Assembly (NCBI RefSeq): GCF_024112395.2
Contig: NZ_CP078013.2
Span: 1,860,001-1,924,000, forward strand
Length of the DNA stretch: 64,000 nt
Direction of reading: 5' to 3'
Source of the DNA: Pseudomonas pergaminensis
Lineage (GTDB): Bacteria > Pseudomonadota > Gammaproteobacteria > Pseudomonadales > Pseudomonadaceae
Part shown: positions 39,033 through 48,981 of the stretch, piece by piece
Layout of the letters: each line of letters opens with the position of its first letter
Numbering within the stretch: the stretch's first letter is position 1
Notes under the pieces: model-generated
Seen by the model: only the letters and a program-made list of their open reading frames with translations
Databases searched by the model: none
What the model was told of the DNA's origin: nothing
Position numbers and translations under genes: made by a program

Positions 39033-40354
39033 TGCCCGAGAATGTGACTGTTGAGCGAACTCAAAACTACCTGAGGCAGATCAAGGGAGCTGTCTTATAT
39101 AAAGGCGTCGCAGTTGCTGCTTCGTTTTTGGCGATCCCGATAATGATTTCCTATTTGGGGATTGCTCAGTTTGGTGTTTGGTCGACGTTGCTGACTATTA
39201 TGTCGTGGGTTGTTTTTTTTGATTTAGGGGTCGGCAACGGACTTCGTAATAAAGTTGCCGAGTCTCTTGCTAAAGACCTTCCAGGCGAAGCTCGAAATTA
39301 TATTTCGTCGGCCTACAGCTTGATCGCCTTCATAGCAGTGTCGCTGTGGCTGCTATTTGCTGTTTTGTCATACACGGTTTCATGGCAGCGCATCTTCAAT
39401 ACTTCGCTGATTGCCGAGGACGACTTGCGGTATGCGGTTCAGGTGGCGATTACATTTATGTTGATCAATTTTTGGGTTGGATTGATCACGGCACTCTTAG
39501 GCGCAGTGCAAAAAAGCGCGCTTGTTTCGCTAGGGCAGTTGTTTACCAATGTGTTTGCATTGGTGGTGGTTTATTTATTAAGCATCTCAGGTGAGGGGAG
39601 CATCATTAAGCTTTCCTGGGTGTACGGTTTTGCCTTGTTGGGGGGGAATGTACTTCTGAGTGTGTGGTTTTATCGGCAGTACGAGTATTTGACGCCTATC
39701 TTTATGTTGTGCCGAGATCATGTCACACCGCTATTGTCGGTGGGTGCGCAGTTCTTTGTTATTCAATTGGCTGTGTTGGTTGTTTTTACGACTGATAAGA
39801 TTTTGATAACTCAGCTGTTTGGTCCTGAGCATGTAGCCGAGTACGAGGTTGTTTTTAAATTATTTAGTATCGTTACATTTCTTCATACGTTGATTTCTTC
39901 GCCTTTATGGTCGGCGTACACCGACGCCTATCATCGTAAAGATACCATCTGGATCACAGGGATGCTGCGCACACAGTTAAAGTTGTACTGTGTTGTTGTT
40001 ATTGGTTTGCTGATCCTTGGTTTGTTGGCACCGTTCATTATCAGTATTTGGATAGGTCGCGATTTTTCAGTGTCTATGTCCTTGGTTGCTCTCGTTGCGC
40101 TTTTTGTGTCTGTCACTACATGGAATAATATTTTTGCAATTATGCTCAATGGTGCGGGAGCCGTCCGTGTTCAGTTGTATACCGCGGTTGCAGCGATGAT
40201 TGTGAATATTCCCCTAGCACTGGTGTTAGTTAAATTTTTCGAAATGGGTGTAGGGGGCGTTGTATTGGCAGCGACACTGAGCCTGCTTTTTTCCGCAGTT
40301 CTCCTGCCGCTGCAGGTATACAAGCTGTTGGGGCGTAAGACAGAATCGGTTTGA
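39032..40354 (+). CDS. wzx: Wzx O-antigen flippase
   Basis: 440 residues from ATG 39032 (TAATG overlap with tyv). About twelve predicted TM helices spread over the whole protein, e.g. YKGVAVAASFLAIPIMISYL and LDLGVGNGLRNKVAES, the polysaccharide-transporter N-terminal pattern. It flips the undecaprenyl-PP-linked repeat unit to the periplasm. A seven-G run lies in the frame at 39640-39646. The sequence is AT-rich, as typical for wzx. Confidence 0.88.
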   Translation: MPENVTVERTQNYLRQIKGAVLYKGVAVAASFLAIPIMISYLGIAQFGVWSTLLTIMSWVVFFDLGVGNGLRNKVAESLAKDLPGEARNYISSAYSLIAFIAVSLWLLFAVLSYTVSWQRIFNTSLIAEDDLRYAVQVAITFMLINFWVGLITALLGAVQKSALVSLGQLFTNVFALVVVYLLSISGEGSIIKLSWVYGFALLGGNVLLSVWFYRQYEYLTPIFMLCRDHVTPLLSVGAQFFVIQLAVLVVFTTDKILITQLFGPEHVAEYEVVFKLFSIVTFLHTLISSPLWSAYTDAYHRKDTIWITGMLRTQLKLYCVVVIGLLILGLLAPFIISIWIGRDFSVSMSLVALVALFVSVTTWNNIFAIMLNGAGAVRVQLYTAVAAMIVNIPLALVLVKFFEMGVGGVVLAATLSLLFSAVLLPLQVYKLLGRKTESV

Positions 40355-40411
40355 TGGGCATCGCGTGCGTATTTGATCTAGATTGGCGCTAAATAATGTT
40401 AAGGGATTTGA

Positions 40412-41359
40412 ATGAATAACGTTGAGAGTTTGGTCAGTGTGTTGGTGCCGGTCTACAACCGAAAAGATATAATCATCGAAACACTGAACTCTGCATTGTC
40501 TCAGACCTACAAAAATATTGAAATTATTGTCGTCGATAATTGCAGCATTGATGGGACTTGGGAGTTGGTTTCTGAGTTGGCAAAGTCAGACAGCCGATTG
40601 AGAGTTTTTCGGAATACCACCAATCTTGGCCCGGTTCGAAACTGGCTGCGGTGCTTGGAGGAAGCTCGAGGTACGTACGGTAAGATTTTGTGGTCTGACG
40701 ATCTAATTGCACCTAACTTTTTGAAGGCAACCCTGCCGTTCTTCAGCGATGAAAATGTGGGTTTTGTCTTTACCTCCACCCGAGTGTTTAGTTCAAACCC
40801 GGACCAGGGTAAGTTGCATCACTCAATTGGCACTACGGGTATATATAGTACTGAACGGTTTATAGCTGGAGATCTAAACGGTCTCGGGTATCCGGTATCG
40901 CCTGGATGTGCGCTGTTTCGGCTAGAGGATTTGCGTGAGAGTCTATTGTTGCAAGTTCCAAACGCTGTAGGCAGTGATTTCTCAATGCATGCGATTGGTA
41001 ATGATCTATTGCTTTTTTTGCTGGTGTCTAATAAGTATAAAAAATTTGCTTTTGTATCGGACGTGTTGTCTTTCTTTCGAGCGCATGAGGGGTCGATCAG
41101 CATTTCTTCAAAAAACTGTAAGTTGCCGTTACATTACAATTTGGCACGTGCGTATTTTGTGGAGGCTGTTCGGCCCGATTTGATTTACAAGCTTAATGCC
41201 AGTTTGTATCTGCATCTCCTCCGTTATCCTGATTCAAAGGATTATGGTGTGGTCGATATATCTGATTTTTATGTGAGTAACAGATCTACGGCATTTTCGC
41301 GTTTTTATTTGATGCAACTTATGGTTCGTAAGTTTTGCAGGAAGTTTCTGGCTGTTTAA
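40412..41359 (+). CDS. GT2 glycosyltransferase
   Basis: 315 residues. GT-A fold: VSVLVPVYNRKDIIIETLNS at the N-terminus, IIVVDNCSIDGTW, and KILWSDDLIAPNF as the metal-binding acidic motif near residue 93. It adds one sugar of the repeat unit at the cytoplasmic face. Donor and acceptor cannot be told from sequence; CDP-tyvelose, GDP-mannose and GDP-fucose are the candidates made by this locus. Confidence 0.85.
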   Translation: MNNVESLVSVLVPVYNRKDIIIETLNSALSQTYKNIEIIVVDNCSIDGTWELVSELAKSDSRLRVFRNTTNLGPVRNWLRCLEEARGTYGKILWSDDLIAPNFLKATLPFFSDENVGFVFTSTRVFSSNPDQGKLHHSIGTTGIYSTERFIAGDLNGLGYPVSPGCALFRLEDLRESLLLQVPNAVGSDFSMHAIGNDLLLFLLVSNKYKKFAFVSDVLSFFRAHEGSISISSKNCKLPLHYNLARAYFVEAVRPDLIYKLNASLYLHLLRYPDSKDYGVVDISDFYVSNRSTAFSRFYLMQLMVRKFCRKFLAV

Positions 41360-41373
41360 GCAGTTGGCGTAGA

Positions 41374-41382
41374 GGGGGGGGG
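41374..41382 (+). repeat. Nine-G homopolymer in the wzy ribosome-binding region
   Basis: G9 tract immediately upstream of the wzy ATG (41384), preceded by AGA and followed by one T. It doubles as the Shine-Dalgarno sequence, so a change in its length would alter the spacing to the start codon. Confidence 0.8.
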
Positions 41383-41383
41383 T

Positions 41384-42517
41384 ATGTATTTCGTTTTTTA
41401 TTTTTTATCTGGTTTTCCCGCCTTAGCCTTAAATTTCGGTTTGGGAAATGTTCCCGTTAGATATTTGGCACTTCCGCTGTTGGCATTTTTTACTCAAATA
41501 AAAAAAGTCGATCTTTTGCTCTTGTTTTGCTCGGCAGCTCATCTTATTTATAGCTTTGGATTCGCTGAGGTCAGGCCGTTTGCACTGATAGATCTAAGCT
41601 ATATTCTTGGATATGTTTATATTTTCTTGGGTGTGGGGGTTGTCAGGAAAAATCCGCGTGCGTTCAGAATATTTGTTATGGTTTTTTGGTGTTTGAATAT
41701 TTTTTATGCGGTGTATCAAGATGTTGTTTTGATGCTTGGTGGTAGCCAGGACTGGGTGTTGGCGCATGAAAACACCCATGATTTATCATACACAATTCCG
41801 TCGGTTGAGTTGTTTCCGTTTCTGTACCGAGTGACAGGGTTGTTTATTGAGTCTGCGCCTTTTGTTATCTATTTAATGATCACCCATTTGGCCTTCTCTA
41901 TAATGAAGGTGTCTAAGTGGTTGAAGTGGATTAATTTGTTCATTATTTTTCTAGCTGGTGCGAAAGTTGGTTATTTGTTTCTACTGCTTCTTGGTGGGAG
42001 TTATGTGCTCAGTAAGCTGGGGTTGAAGTTGCTGAAGTTTATGATGGTTGGCATTTCGTTATTGCTGATCTTTGCGCCTGTGCTACTGGACCTGATTGTT
42101 GAGGCTAATTCATTTGGTAGCTTGTGGGTGAGATTGAACTCTTTCTATGAGATTGTTTTGGGTTTTTCTTCTGGGATATACGGGCTGCTCTTCGGCTATG
42201 GTTTTGTGTCTAGTGCCCAACTGATCAGTGGCGACTTTGATGGGCCGATGCGCGGAATCGATTTTTTCTCGACCTTTATATACGCTAATGGGGTACTCGG
42301 CTCTCTAATCTTGTTGTCTCCGTTGGTACTTTGGGTTTTTCGCAATGCTCGCGGCTTTACACTTGTGCAAAAGAATTCATCAAGCCTTATTTTGTTTTTG
42401 GCACTGCTTACGATGGGGTCCTTGCTGAATTTTCAATATGCATACTATTTGTTTGTGATTGCGTTTTCATCTGGGTGTCATGAGCCTGAGCGTATTCGTT
42501 TTAAAGAGGTCGACTGA
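41384..42517 (+). CDS. wzy: Wzy-like O-antigen polymerase
   Basis: 377 residues, very hydrophobic, about ten TM helices with a larger loop between about 110 and 150 (VLMLGGSQDWVLAHENTHDL). It is AT-rich and without sequence motifs, as usual for Wzy; no other polymerase candidate exists between wzx and wbpM. It joins repeat units in the periplasm, with length set by Wzz. The stop overlaps the next ATG (TGATG). Confidence 0.78.
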   Translation: MYFVFYFLSGFPALALNFGLGNVPVRYLALPLLAFFTQIKKVDLLLLFCSAAHLIYSFGFAEVRPFALIDLSYILGYVYIFLGVGVVRKNPRAFRIFVMVFWCLNIFYAVYQDVVLMLGGSQDWVLAHENTHDLSYTIPSVELFPFLYRVTGLFIESAPFVIYLMITHLAFSIMKVSKWLKWINLFIIFLAGAKVGYLFLLLLGGSYVLSKLGLKLLKFMMVGISLLLIFAPVLLDLIVEANSFGSLWVRLNSFYEIVLGFSSGIYGLLFGYGFVSSAQLISGDFDGPMRGIDFFSTFIYANGVLGSLILLSPLVLWVFRNARGFTLVQKNSSSLILFLALLTMGSLLNFQYAYYLFVIAFSSGCHEPERIRFKEVD

Positions 42518-43209
42518 TGGTGAAGTTAAGTATTATTACAGTGGTTTACAACGACCGCGCGGGATTTATTAAAACGGCTGATAGCGTCGCGGAGCAACGC
42601 AAGTATTATTCGAATATCGAGTACGTTGTCATTGATGGTGGCTCAAAGGATGGCACTGCCGAAGCCATTGCTGAAGCCGGGCGTGGAGTTGATTATTGGG
42701 TGTCTGAGCCTGATAAAGGGATCTACGATGCAATGAACAAGGGCATTCATGCCGCAACAGGATCTGCATTATTGTTTTTGAATGCTGGTGATTATTTTGT
42801 TGGTGATGTATTGAGTCCATTTTGTACCGCGCCAGCTTTCCTGCCGGTGAAATACATTGATATTCTGGGGCGGTTCCGTAATCGGCCCATCGAAAACCCT
42901 CGCACGGGTATCTCGAACTGCCACCAAGGAATTATATTCGAGGCCAGCACAATTGAGTACGATTGCGCCTATGATATCTGCGCTGATTATAAATACTTTT
43001 TGGATCATGGATATGATAATAAAGTAGCGATGCTCCCTTCCGGCGGATATGTTTTTTTCGATGCGGTTGGTGTCAGTGCGACACGCATCCACGAGAGAGA
43101 TCGCCAGATTTTTGAAATTCGTCGTCAGCGTTTCGGCTCGGTTGTGGCACTCATATACGAGAGTGTTCCATTTCTGAAAAGATGCATTAGAATTATTTTG
43201 AGAAAATAG
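42517..43209 (+). CDS. GT2 glycosyltransferase (WcaE-like)
   Basis: 230 residues. [34 protein letters not shown] and [15 protein letters not shown] are typical of short GT2 enzymes of O-antigen clusters next to gmd/fcl, several of which transfer fucose or colitose-type sugars. LFLNAGDYF holds the acidic motif. Linkage and donor are not determinable. Confidence 0.85.
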   Translation: MVKLSIITVVYNDRAGFIKTADSVAEQRKYYSNIEYVVIDGGSKDGTAEAIAEAGRGVDYWVSEPDKGIYDAMNKGIHAATGSALLFLNAGDYFVGDVLSPFCTAPAFLPVKYIDILGRFRNRPIENPRTGISNCHQGIIFEASTIEYDCAYDICADYKYFLDHGYDNKVAMLPSGGYVFFDAVGVSATRIHERDRQIFEIRRQRFGSVVALIYESVPFLKRCIRIILRK

Positions 43210-43223
43210 ATAAGGATTTTTTT

Positions 43224-44342
43224 ATGAAAAAGGCATTAATCACCGGTATTACCGGACAAGATGGCTCTTATTTGGCTGAGTTTTTGCTTGAGAAGGGTTA
43301 TGAGGTTCACGGTATTAAGCGCCGTGCCTCATCCTTTAATACCCAGCGTGTCGACCATATTTATCAAGATCCGCATGTCGACAACCAGAAATTCGTCCTG
43401 CACTACGGTGATTTGACCGATTCCTCAAACCTCACCCGTATCATTCAAGAAGTACAGCCAGACGAAGTCTACAACTTAGGGGCGCAGTCGCACGTTGCTG
43501 TGAGCTTCGAGTCGCCTGAATACACCGCCGACGTCGATGCGATGGGGACATTACGGATTCTGGAGGCTATTCGCCTGCTGGGGCTCGAGAAAAAAACCAA
43601 ATTTTATCAGGCATCGACGTCTGAGCTTTACGGCCTAGTGCAGGAAATTCCACAAAAAGAGACCACGCCGTTCTATCCTCGCTCGCCTTATGCAGTGGCA
43701 AAAATGTACGCTTACTGGATTACGGTCAACTACCGTGAAGCCTATGGTATGTATGCGTGCAACGGTATTCTGTTCAACCACGAATCGCCGCGTCGGGGTG
43801 AAACGTTCGTTACCCGCAAAATTACTCGAGCCTTGGCAAATATTTCCCAAGGGCTGGAGAAGTGCGTGTTCTTAGGCAATATGGACGCATTGCGCGATTG
43901 GGGTCATGCGAAGGACTACGTGCGCATGCAATGGATGATGCTTCAGCAAGATGAGCCAGAAGATTTCGTAATTGCAACCGGTGTTCAGTATTCCGTTCGC
44001 GAGTTCGTTCGTTGGTCAGCTGCTGAACTGGGTATCCAATTACGGTTCGAAGGCACGGGGGTTGAGGAAATTGCAGTAGTAGAGGCGATTGAAGGCAACA
44101 ACGCACCGGCACTCAGCGTTGGTGATGTCGTCGTACGTGTTGACTCACGCTACTTCCGTCCTGCTGAAGTAGAAACCCTGTTGGGTGATCCGACTAAAGC
44201 CAAAACTAAATTGGGTTGGACTCCAGAAATCACCGTTCAGGAAATGTGTGCCGAGATGGTGCGTGAAGACCTTAAGGTGGCGCAGCGTCATGCCTTGCTG
44301 AAGCAGCATGGGCATGAGGTTCCTGTCGCAACGGAGAACTGA
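43224..44342 (+). CDS. gmd: GDP-mannose 4,6-dehydratase
   Basis: 372 residues. [38 protein letters not shown] and catalytic [15 protein letters not shown] identify Gmd. It converts GDP-mannose to GDP-4-keto-6-deoxymannose. Together with Fcl, 3 bp downstream, it yields GDP-L-fucose. Confidence 0.97.
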   Translation: MKKALITGITGQDGSYLAEFLLEKGYEVHGIKRRASSFNTQRVDHIYQDPHVDNQKFVLHYGDLTDSSNLTRIIQEVQPDEVYNLGAQSHVAVSFESPEYTADVDAMGTLRILEAIRLLGLEKKTKFYQASTSELYGLVQEIPQKETTPFYPRSPYAVAKMYAYWITVNYREAYGMYACNGILFNHESPRRGETFVTRKITRALANISQGLEKCVFLGNMDALRDWGHAKDYVRMQWMMLQQDEPEDFVIATGVQYSVREFVRWSAAELGIQLRFEGTGVEEIAVVEAIEGNNAPALSVGDVVVRVDSRYFRPAEVETLLGDPTKAKTKLGWTPEITVQEMCAEMVREDLKVAQRHALLKQHGHEVPVATEN

Positions 44343-44345
44343 TCT

Positions 44346-45320
44346 GTGGATAGCCATCTGAATGAAAAAGTCTTGGTCGTCGGTTATCACGGGATGGTCG
44401 GTTCGGCCATTGTCAGACGCCTGCAAGGCTTGGGGTATCGGAACGTTTTGACTATCGGTCGAGAGGACGTTGATTTACTGAATCAGAATGCGGTGAGGGC
44501 GTATTTCGACGCCAACGCGATTGATCAAGTTTATTTAGCAGCTGCACGGGTAGGCGGGATTCACGCCAATAATACCTACCCCGCTGATTTCATCTATGAC
44601 AACCTGATGATTCAGGCCAATGTGATTGAGGCTGCGCATCGATCTGGCGTGCAGAAACTTCTTTTCCTTGGTTCATCGTGCATCTATCCAAAGCTCGCAG
44701 AGCAACCTATGGCCGAAGGTGTGTTGTTGACCGGGGCGCTTGAGTCGACGAATGAGCCCTACGCGATTGCTAAGATCGCGGGTATCAAATTGTGCGAAAG
44801 CTATAACCGTCAACATGGTCGTGACTACCGCAGTGTAATGCCAACCAACTTGTACGGGCCTCACGACAATTATCATCCCGACAACAGCCATGTTATTCCA
44901 GCCTTGCTGCGCCGCTTTCATGACGCGGTTGCGCAATGTGCCGAGGAGGTCAGCATCTGGGGCAGTGGCAACCCCATGCGCGAGTTCCTGCACGTAGACG
45001 ATATGGCGGCTGCCAGCGTCCATGTAATGGAATTAAGTGCCGAGGTTTATCAGAACAATACTCAGCCCATGCTTTCCCATATCAACGTCGGAACCGGTAT
45101 TGATTGCACCATTCGTGAGCTGGCAGAAACCGTAGCCAAGGTGACCGGGTTCAGAGGTGCATTGACTTTTGACTCGAGCAAGCCTGATGGCGCTCCGCGT
45201 AAACTGATGGACGTGTCACGCCTCAAGTCCATGGGGTGGACGGCGACCATCAATCTGGAGGATGGATTGCGCGACGCGTATCAGTGGTTCGTTGCCAATC
45301 AAATGGATGCCCGAAGCTGA
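44346..45320 (+). CDS. fcl: GDP-L-fucose synthase
   Basis: 324 residues from GTG 44346; no in-frame ATG precedes the conserved [48 protein letters not shown] (YxxxK) and [20 protein letters not shown] are characteristic. It performs 3,5-epimerisation and 4-reduction of the Gmd product to GDP-L-fucose. Confidence 0.96.
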   Translation: MDSHLNEKVLVVGYHGMVGSAIVRRLQGLGYRNVLTIGREDVDLLNQNAVRAYFDANAIDQVYLAAARVGGIHANNTYPADFIYDNLMIQANVIEAAHRSGVQKLLFLGSSCIYPKLAEQPMAEGVLLTGALESTNEPYAIAKIAGIKLCESYNRQHGRDYRSVMPTNLYGPHDNYHPDNSHVIPALLRRFHDAVAQCAEEVSIWGSGNPMREFLHVDDMAAASVHVMELSAEVYQNNTQPMLSHINVGTGIDCTIRELAETVAKVTGFRGALTFDSSKPDGAPRKLMDVSRLKSMGWTATINLEDGLRDAYQWFVANQMDARS

Positions 45321-45321
45321 T

Positions 45322-45795
45322 ATGTTTCTGGACAACGACACCTTCAGGACAGTTGTAGCCTCTACGTGTCTGGTATCTATTGATCTGATTATCACCCGCT
45401 TAGACGGCCGAGTCTTGCTCGGTCGTCGGGTTCATCGCCCGGCGAAAGGGTACTGGTTTGTTCCTGGCGGGCGAATTTTCAAAGGCGAAGCGCTGGACGA
45501 TGCATTTAGCCGCTTGGCGCTGGCAGAAATCGGATTGCACCTCAACAGATGCGATGCACGATTTTTAGGGGTGTACCAGCACTTCTATGAAGACAGCGTG
45601 TTTGGTGACGAGCCCAATGACCCCAGCACACATTACGTCGTGTTGGCTTATCACTTGGAGTTCTCGGATACTGAGGTATTCGAGCCTCCGACGATTCAGC
45701 ATGAAGCGTATGATTGGTTGTCAGCAGGCGAAATGAGTGAGTGTGTGTTCGTACATGACTACACTCGGGCCTATTTATCAGCGTTGATCAAGTAA
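45322..45795 (+). CDS. gmm: GDP-mannose mannosyl hydrolase (Nudix)
   Basis: 157 residues from ATG 45322, just after the fcl stop; an ATG at 45307 lies inside fcl and is less likely since MFLDNDTFRTVV matches the E. coli start. PAKGYWFVPGGRIFKGEALD carries the altered Nudix box of Gmm. QHFYEDS and THYVVLAYHLEF are also conserved. It hydrolyses GDP-mannose (or GDP-glucose) to GDP and sugar, probably tuning the pool. Order gmd-fcl-gmm-manC parallels colanic acid clusters. Confidence 0.92.
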   Translation: MFLDNDTFRTVVASTCLVSIDLIITRLDGRVLLGRRVHRPAKGYWFVPGGRIFKGEALDDAFSRLALAEIGLHLNRCDARFLGVYQHFYEDSVFGDEPNDPSTHYVVLAYHLEFSDTEVFEPPTIQHEAYDWLSAGEMSECVFVHDYTRAYLSALIK

Positions 45796-45813
45796 GAATC
45801 AAAGGATGATTGA

Positions 45814-47229
45814 ATGTTTCTTCCTGTAATTATGGCGGGTGGCTCAGGCACCCGCCTTTGGCCATTGTCCCGCCAGTTGCACCCAAAGCAGTTCCTGCCG
45901 TTGGTCGATGCGGATCTGACGATGCTGCAGGCCACTATCAAGCGTCTTGACGGGCTGGAGCATGCAGTTCCCCGCTTGATTTGTAATGAAAGTCACCGTT
46001 TTCTGGCGGCGGAACAGCTTCGGCAGTTGGGTCTGGAAGAGGCCAACATTATCCTCGAACCGGTGGGGCGCAACACTGCTCCGGCCATCGCTCTGGCTGC
46101 ATTACAAGCGTTGACCGAGCAGGACGACCCCATCCTGCTGGTACTGGCTGCCGATCACTTGATCCAAGATGTTGATGAGTTTCACCGGAGCATCGCCAAG
46201 GCGCAGGTGCTCGCTGAGGCCGGCAAGTTGGTGACCTTCGCCATTACGCCGACGCATCCTGAAACCGGCTATGGTTATCTTCAAATGGGCCCATCAGTAG
46301 GGGACGGTGGTTTTGAGGTCAGTCGTTTCGTCGAAAAGCCAAACCTTGAAACGGCGCAGCAGTATTTGTCTGAGGGCAGTTACTTCTGGAACAGCGGCAT
46401 GTTCATGTTCCGTGCAAGCCGATACCTTCAAGAGCTTGAGCAGTTTCAGCCGAAAATTGTTTCAGTGTGCCGTGAGGCGTTGGCCGGCGGTCAGCAGGAT
46501 ATGCACTTCACTCGTGTCGACAGCGCAGTATTCGCGACCAGTCCTGATGACTCCATTGACTATGCCGTCATGGAGAAAACGTCAGACGCTGTAATGGTTC
46601 CCCTGAACGCTGGATGGAGCGATATCGGCTCGTGGTCGGCGCTCTGGGCGGCGGGGGAAAAAAACGCTGAAGGAAATCTGTTTAAGGGGGATGTGCTTTC
46701 CGAGAACACTTCTGGCAGTTATGTCCATGCGACACATCGACTGGTCGCGACCGTTGGTGCGGTCGACCTGATCATTGTCGAGACCAAAGACGCCGTACTG
46801 GTCGCGCACAAGGATCACGTACAGGATGTGAAAAAAATCGTTGATCAACTCCAGAGTTGTAAGCGCCAAGAACACGCTAACCACCGTGAAGTCTATAGAC
46901 CATGGGGCATGTACGACTCGATCGACAATGGTGAGCGTTACCAGGTCAAGCGAATCACTGTGAAACCCGGTGAGAAACTCTCGGTGCAGATGCATCATCA
47001 CCGCGCAGAACACTGGATTGTGGTGAGCGGAACTGCTCGTGTGACCAACGGTGAAAAAACCTACCTAGTGACTGAAAACCAATCGACCTATATCCCTATT
47101 GGTCAGGTTCATGCACTGGAAAACCCTGGAATGATCCCGCTCGAGTTGATCGAAGTGCAGTCAGGTTCTTATCTGGGAGAGGACGATATCGTTCGTTTCG
47201 AAGATATCTACGGTCGAGTGAAGGGTTGA
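45814..47229 (+). CDS. manC: Mannose-1-phosphate guanylyltransferase / phosphomannose isomerase
   Basis: 471 residues, bifunctional type II. The N-terminal GMP domain has [20 protein letters not shown] and FVEKPN. The C-terminal cupin domain has [20 protein letters not shown] and the preceding [20 protein letters not shown]. It makes GDP-mannose from mannose 1-phosphate. No phosphomannomutase gene is in the window; AlgC elsewhere in pseudomonad genomes can supply that step. Confidence 0.96.
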   Translation: MFLPVIMAGGSGTRLWPLSRQLHPKQFLPLVDADLTMLQATIKRLDGLEHAVPRLICNESHRFLAAEQLRQLGLEEANIILEPVGRNTAPAIALAALQALTEQDDPILLVLAADHLIQDVDEFHRSIAKAQVLAEAGKLVTFAITPTHPETGYGYLQMGPSVGDGGFEVSRFVEKPNLETAQQYLSEGSYFWNSGMFMFRASRYLQELEQFQPKIVSVCREALAGGQQDMHFTRVDSAVFATSPDDSIDYAVMEKTSDAVMVPLNAGWSDIGSWSALWAAGEKNAEGNLFKGDVLSENTSGSYVHATHRLVATVGAVDLIIVETKDAVLVAHKDHVQDVKKIVDQLQSCKRQEHANHREVYRPWGMYDSIDNGERYQVKRITVKPGEKLSVQMHHHRAEHWIVVSGTARVTNGEKTYLVTENQSTYIPIGQVHALENPGMIPLELIEVQSGSYLGEDDIVRFEDIYGRVKG

Positions 47230-47232
47230 TAC

Positions 47233-47982
47233 GTGAAAATTTCAATTATCACCGTTTGCTATAACAGCGCTTCGACCATTCGTGACACCTTGGAATCTGT
47301 CCTGTCGCAAACCTATGAGGATATTGAATATATCGTTATTGATGGGGCATCAAAGGACTCGACGTTGGCGATAATCTCTGAATATGAAGAGCGCATAACG
47401 ACTGTTCTAAGCGAGCCGGATAAGGGTATTTATGACGCGATGAACAAGGGTGTCAAATGTGCAACAGGAGACTATGTTGGCATTCTAAACTCGGATGATG
47501 TGTTCTCAAGCACTTCAACTATCGAGGCATTGGTGAATTTCTTGCAGGCCAATCCCGACTGTGACGCTTCATATGCAAACTTGGTGTTTGTCGAACGTGA
47601 CAACACCGAAGTCGTGACACGGAAATACTCGTCATCTGGATTTGCGGCTTGGAAAATTCGCTTTGGATTCATGATCCCTCATCCGACCTTTTATGCACGT
47701 CGTAGCCTTTTTGAGCGGTTTGGTTACTATAAACTGAGTTATCGGGTTTCAGCTGATTTTGAACTCATGGCCCGCTTTATCAAGCAGGGTATAAAGCTTG
47801 CTCGGCATGATGCGAATATGGTCAAGATGCGTCAGGGCGGAATTAGTACGACAGGGTTTTGGTGGAAAGTTCATCAAAACATGGAAATCGTCAGGGCTTG
47901 TAAAGAGAACGGTATCTATACAAACATTTTCATGGTTGCCATGAAGATCCCTTTCAAAATTGCCAGCTATTTTTTCAAATGA
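47233..47982 (+). CDS. GT2 glycosyltransferase
   Basis: 249 residues. [54 protein letters not shown] and GILNSDDVF near residue 91. Same sub-group as the transferase at 42517-43209. As the last transferase before the initiation genes it may add the second sugar onto QuiNAc (inference from order only). It overlaps the next start by 4 bp. Confidence 0.85.
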   Translation: MKISIITVCYNSASTIRDTLESVLSQTYEDIEYIVIDGASKDSTLAIISEYEERITTVLSEPDKGIYDAMNKGVKCATGDYVGILNSDDVFSSTSTIEALVNFLQANPDCDASYANLVFVERDNTEVVTRKYSSSGFAAWKIRFGFMIPHPTFYARRSLFERFGYYKLSYRVSADFELMARFIKQGIKLARHDANMVKMRQGGISTTGFWWKVHQNMEIVRACKENGIYTNIFMVAMKIPFKIASYFFK

Positions 47983-48962
47983 GGTCCGTAAATAAGGTTT
48001 TACTTACAGGAACAACCGGTTTCGTTGGGTCGCAGCTCTTGGGCCATTTACTTGGGTTGGGGCGTCATTCGGTTGTCGTCGCATCTCGAACTGATCACGC
48101 GAACGTTGACCCGCGTTGTCAAGTATTCAATGTTGGCGAATTCGGGTCACGTACGCTTTGGCATGACGCGCTGGTGGGGGTCGATTGTGTGGTTCATCTG
48201 GCAGGGCGTGCTCACGTCTTGACTCGGGAGAGCAATGCGCTGCAGCTGTTTCGCGAGGCCAATACCGAGGCGACCCTCAATCTGGCAAGGCAGGCGGCCG
48301 CTCAGGGTGTAAGACGTTTCGTTTTTATAAGCTCAATCGGTGTAAATGGCGCGCTGACTACCGAACATCCTTTCTCAGAGACCTCTACCCCAGCACCGCA
48401 CGCAGATTATGCCGTTTCAAAGCTAGAGGCAGAAGTGGGTTTGATGCAACTCTCCAACGACACGGAAATGGACGTTGTCATCATTCGACCGCCATTGGTG
48501 TATGCCGCTCATGCCCCAGGAAACTTTCGGCGTCTGCTCAAACTTGTCCATACGGGTATTCCGTTGCCGTTTGGGCGAGTAAAGAACAGTAGAAGCATGA
48601 TCGCTCTGGAAAACCTGGTTGACCTCATCACCGTTTGCGTGGAGCACCCCGCAGCTGCGAATCAGGTGTTTTTAGCTTCCGATGGCGTTAATTTCTCCAC
48701 GGGACAAATAATTGACCTTTTGGCCCAGGGCATGAGTCAGGGCATGAGTCGAAGAGGTCGGCAGATCCCCTTGCCTGTCTGGTTTCTGAGAGTGGCTGCG
48801 AGGTTATTGGGTAAGCAGGGGATCTATACGCAGCTGTGCGGCTCGCTGAAGATAGATTCCTCCAAAACCACGCAACTGCTTGGCTGGGTACCACCTGTTT
48901 CGGCTGAAGCTGCAATGATCAAAGCAGGGCAAGAGTTCAGAAGGAAAGTCGTCGGTTCGTGA
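47979..48962 (+). CDS. WbpV-like UDP-4-keto-6-deoxy-GlcNAc reductase
   Basis: 327 residues, extended SDR: LLTGTTGFVGSQLLGHLLG, FISSIGVNGALTTEHPFSE and ADYAVSKLEAE with YxxxK. P. aeruginosa WbpV and Rhizobium WreQ of this type reduce the WbpM product to UDP-D-QuiNAc. Position directly before the initiating transferase and WbpM-type dehydratase supports that role; a UDP-GlcNAc 4-epimerase is a weaker alternative. A short in-frame duplication (QGMS QGMS) lies near residue 250. Confidence 0.82.
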   Translation: MRSVNKVLLTGTTGFVGSQLLGHLLGLGRHSVVVASRTDHANVDPRCQVFNVGEFGSRTLWHDALVGVDCVVHLAGRAHVLTRESNALQLFREANTEATLNLARQAAAQGVRRFVFISSIGVNGALTTEHPFSETSTPAPHADYAVSKLEAEVGLMQLSNDTEMDVVIIRPPLVYAAHAPGNFRRLLKLVHTGIPLPFGRVKNSRSMIALENLVDLITVCVEHPAAANQVFLASDGVNFSTGQIIDLLAQGMSQGMSRRGRQIPLPVWFLRVAARLLGKQGIYTQLCGSLKIDSSKTTQLLGWVPPVSAEAAMIKAGQEFRRKVVGS

Positions 48963-48981
48963 CGCGTTGGAGTCGTATGTG

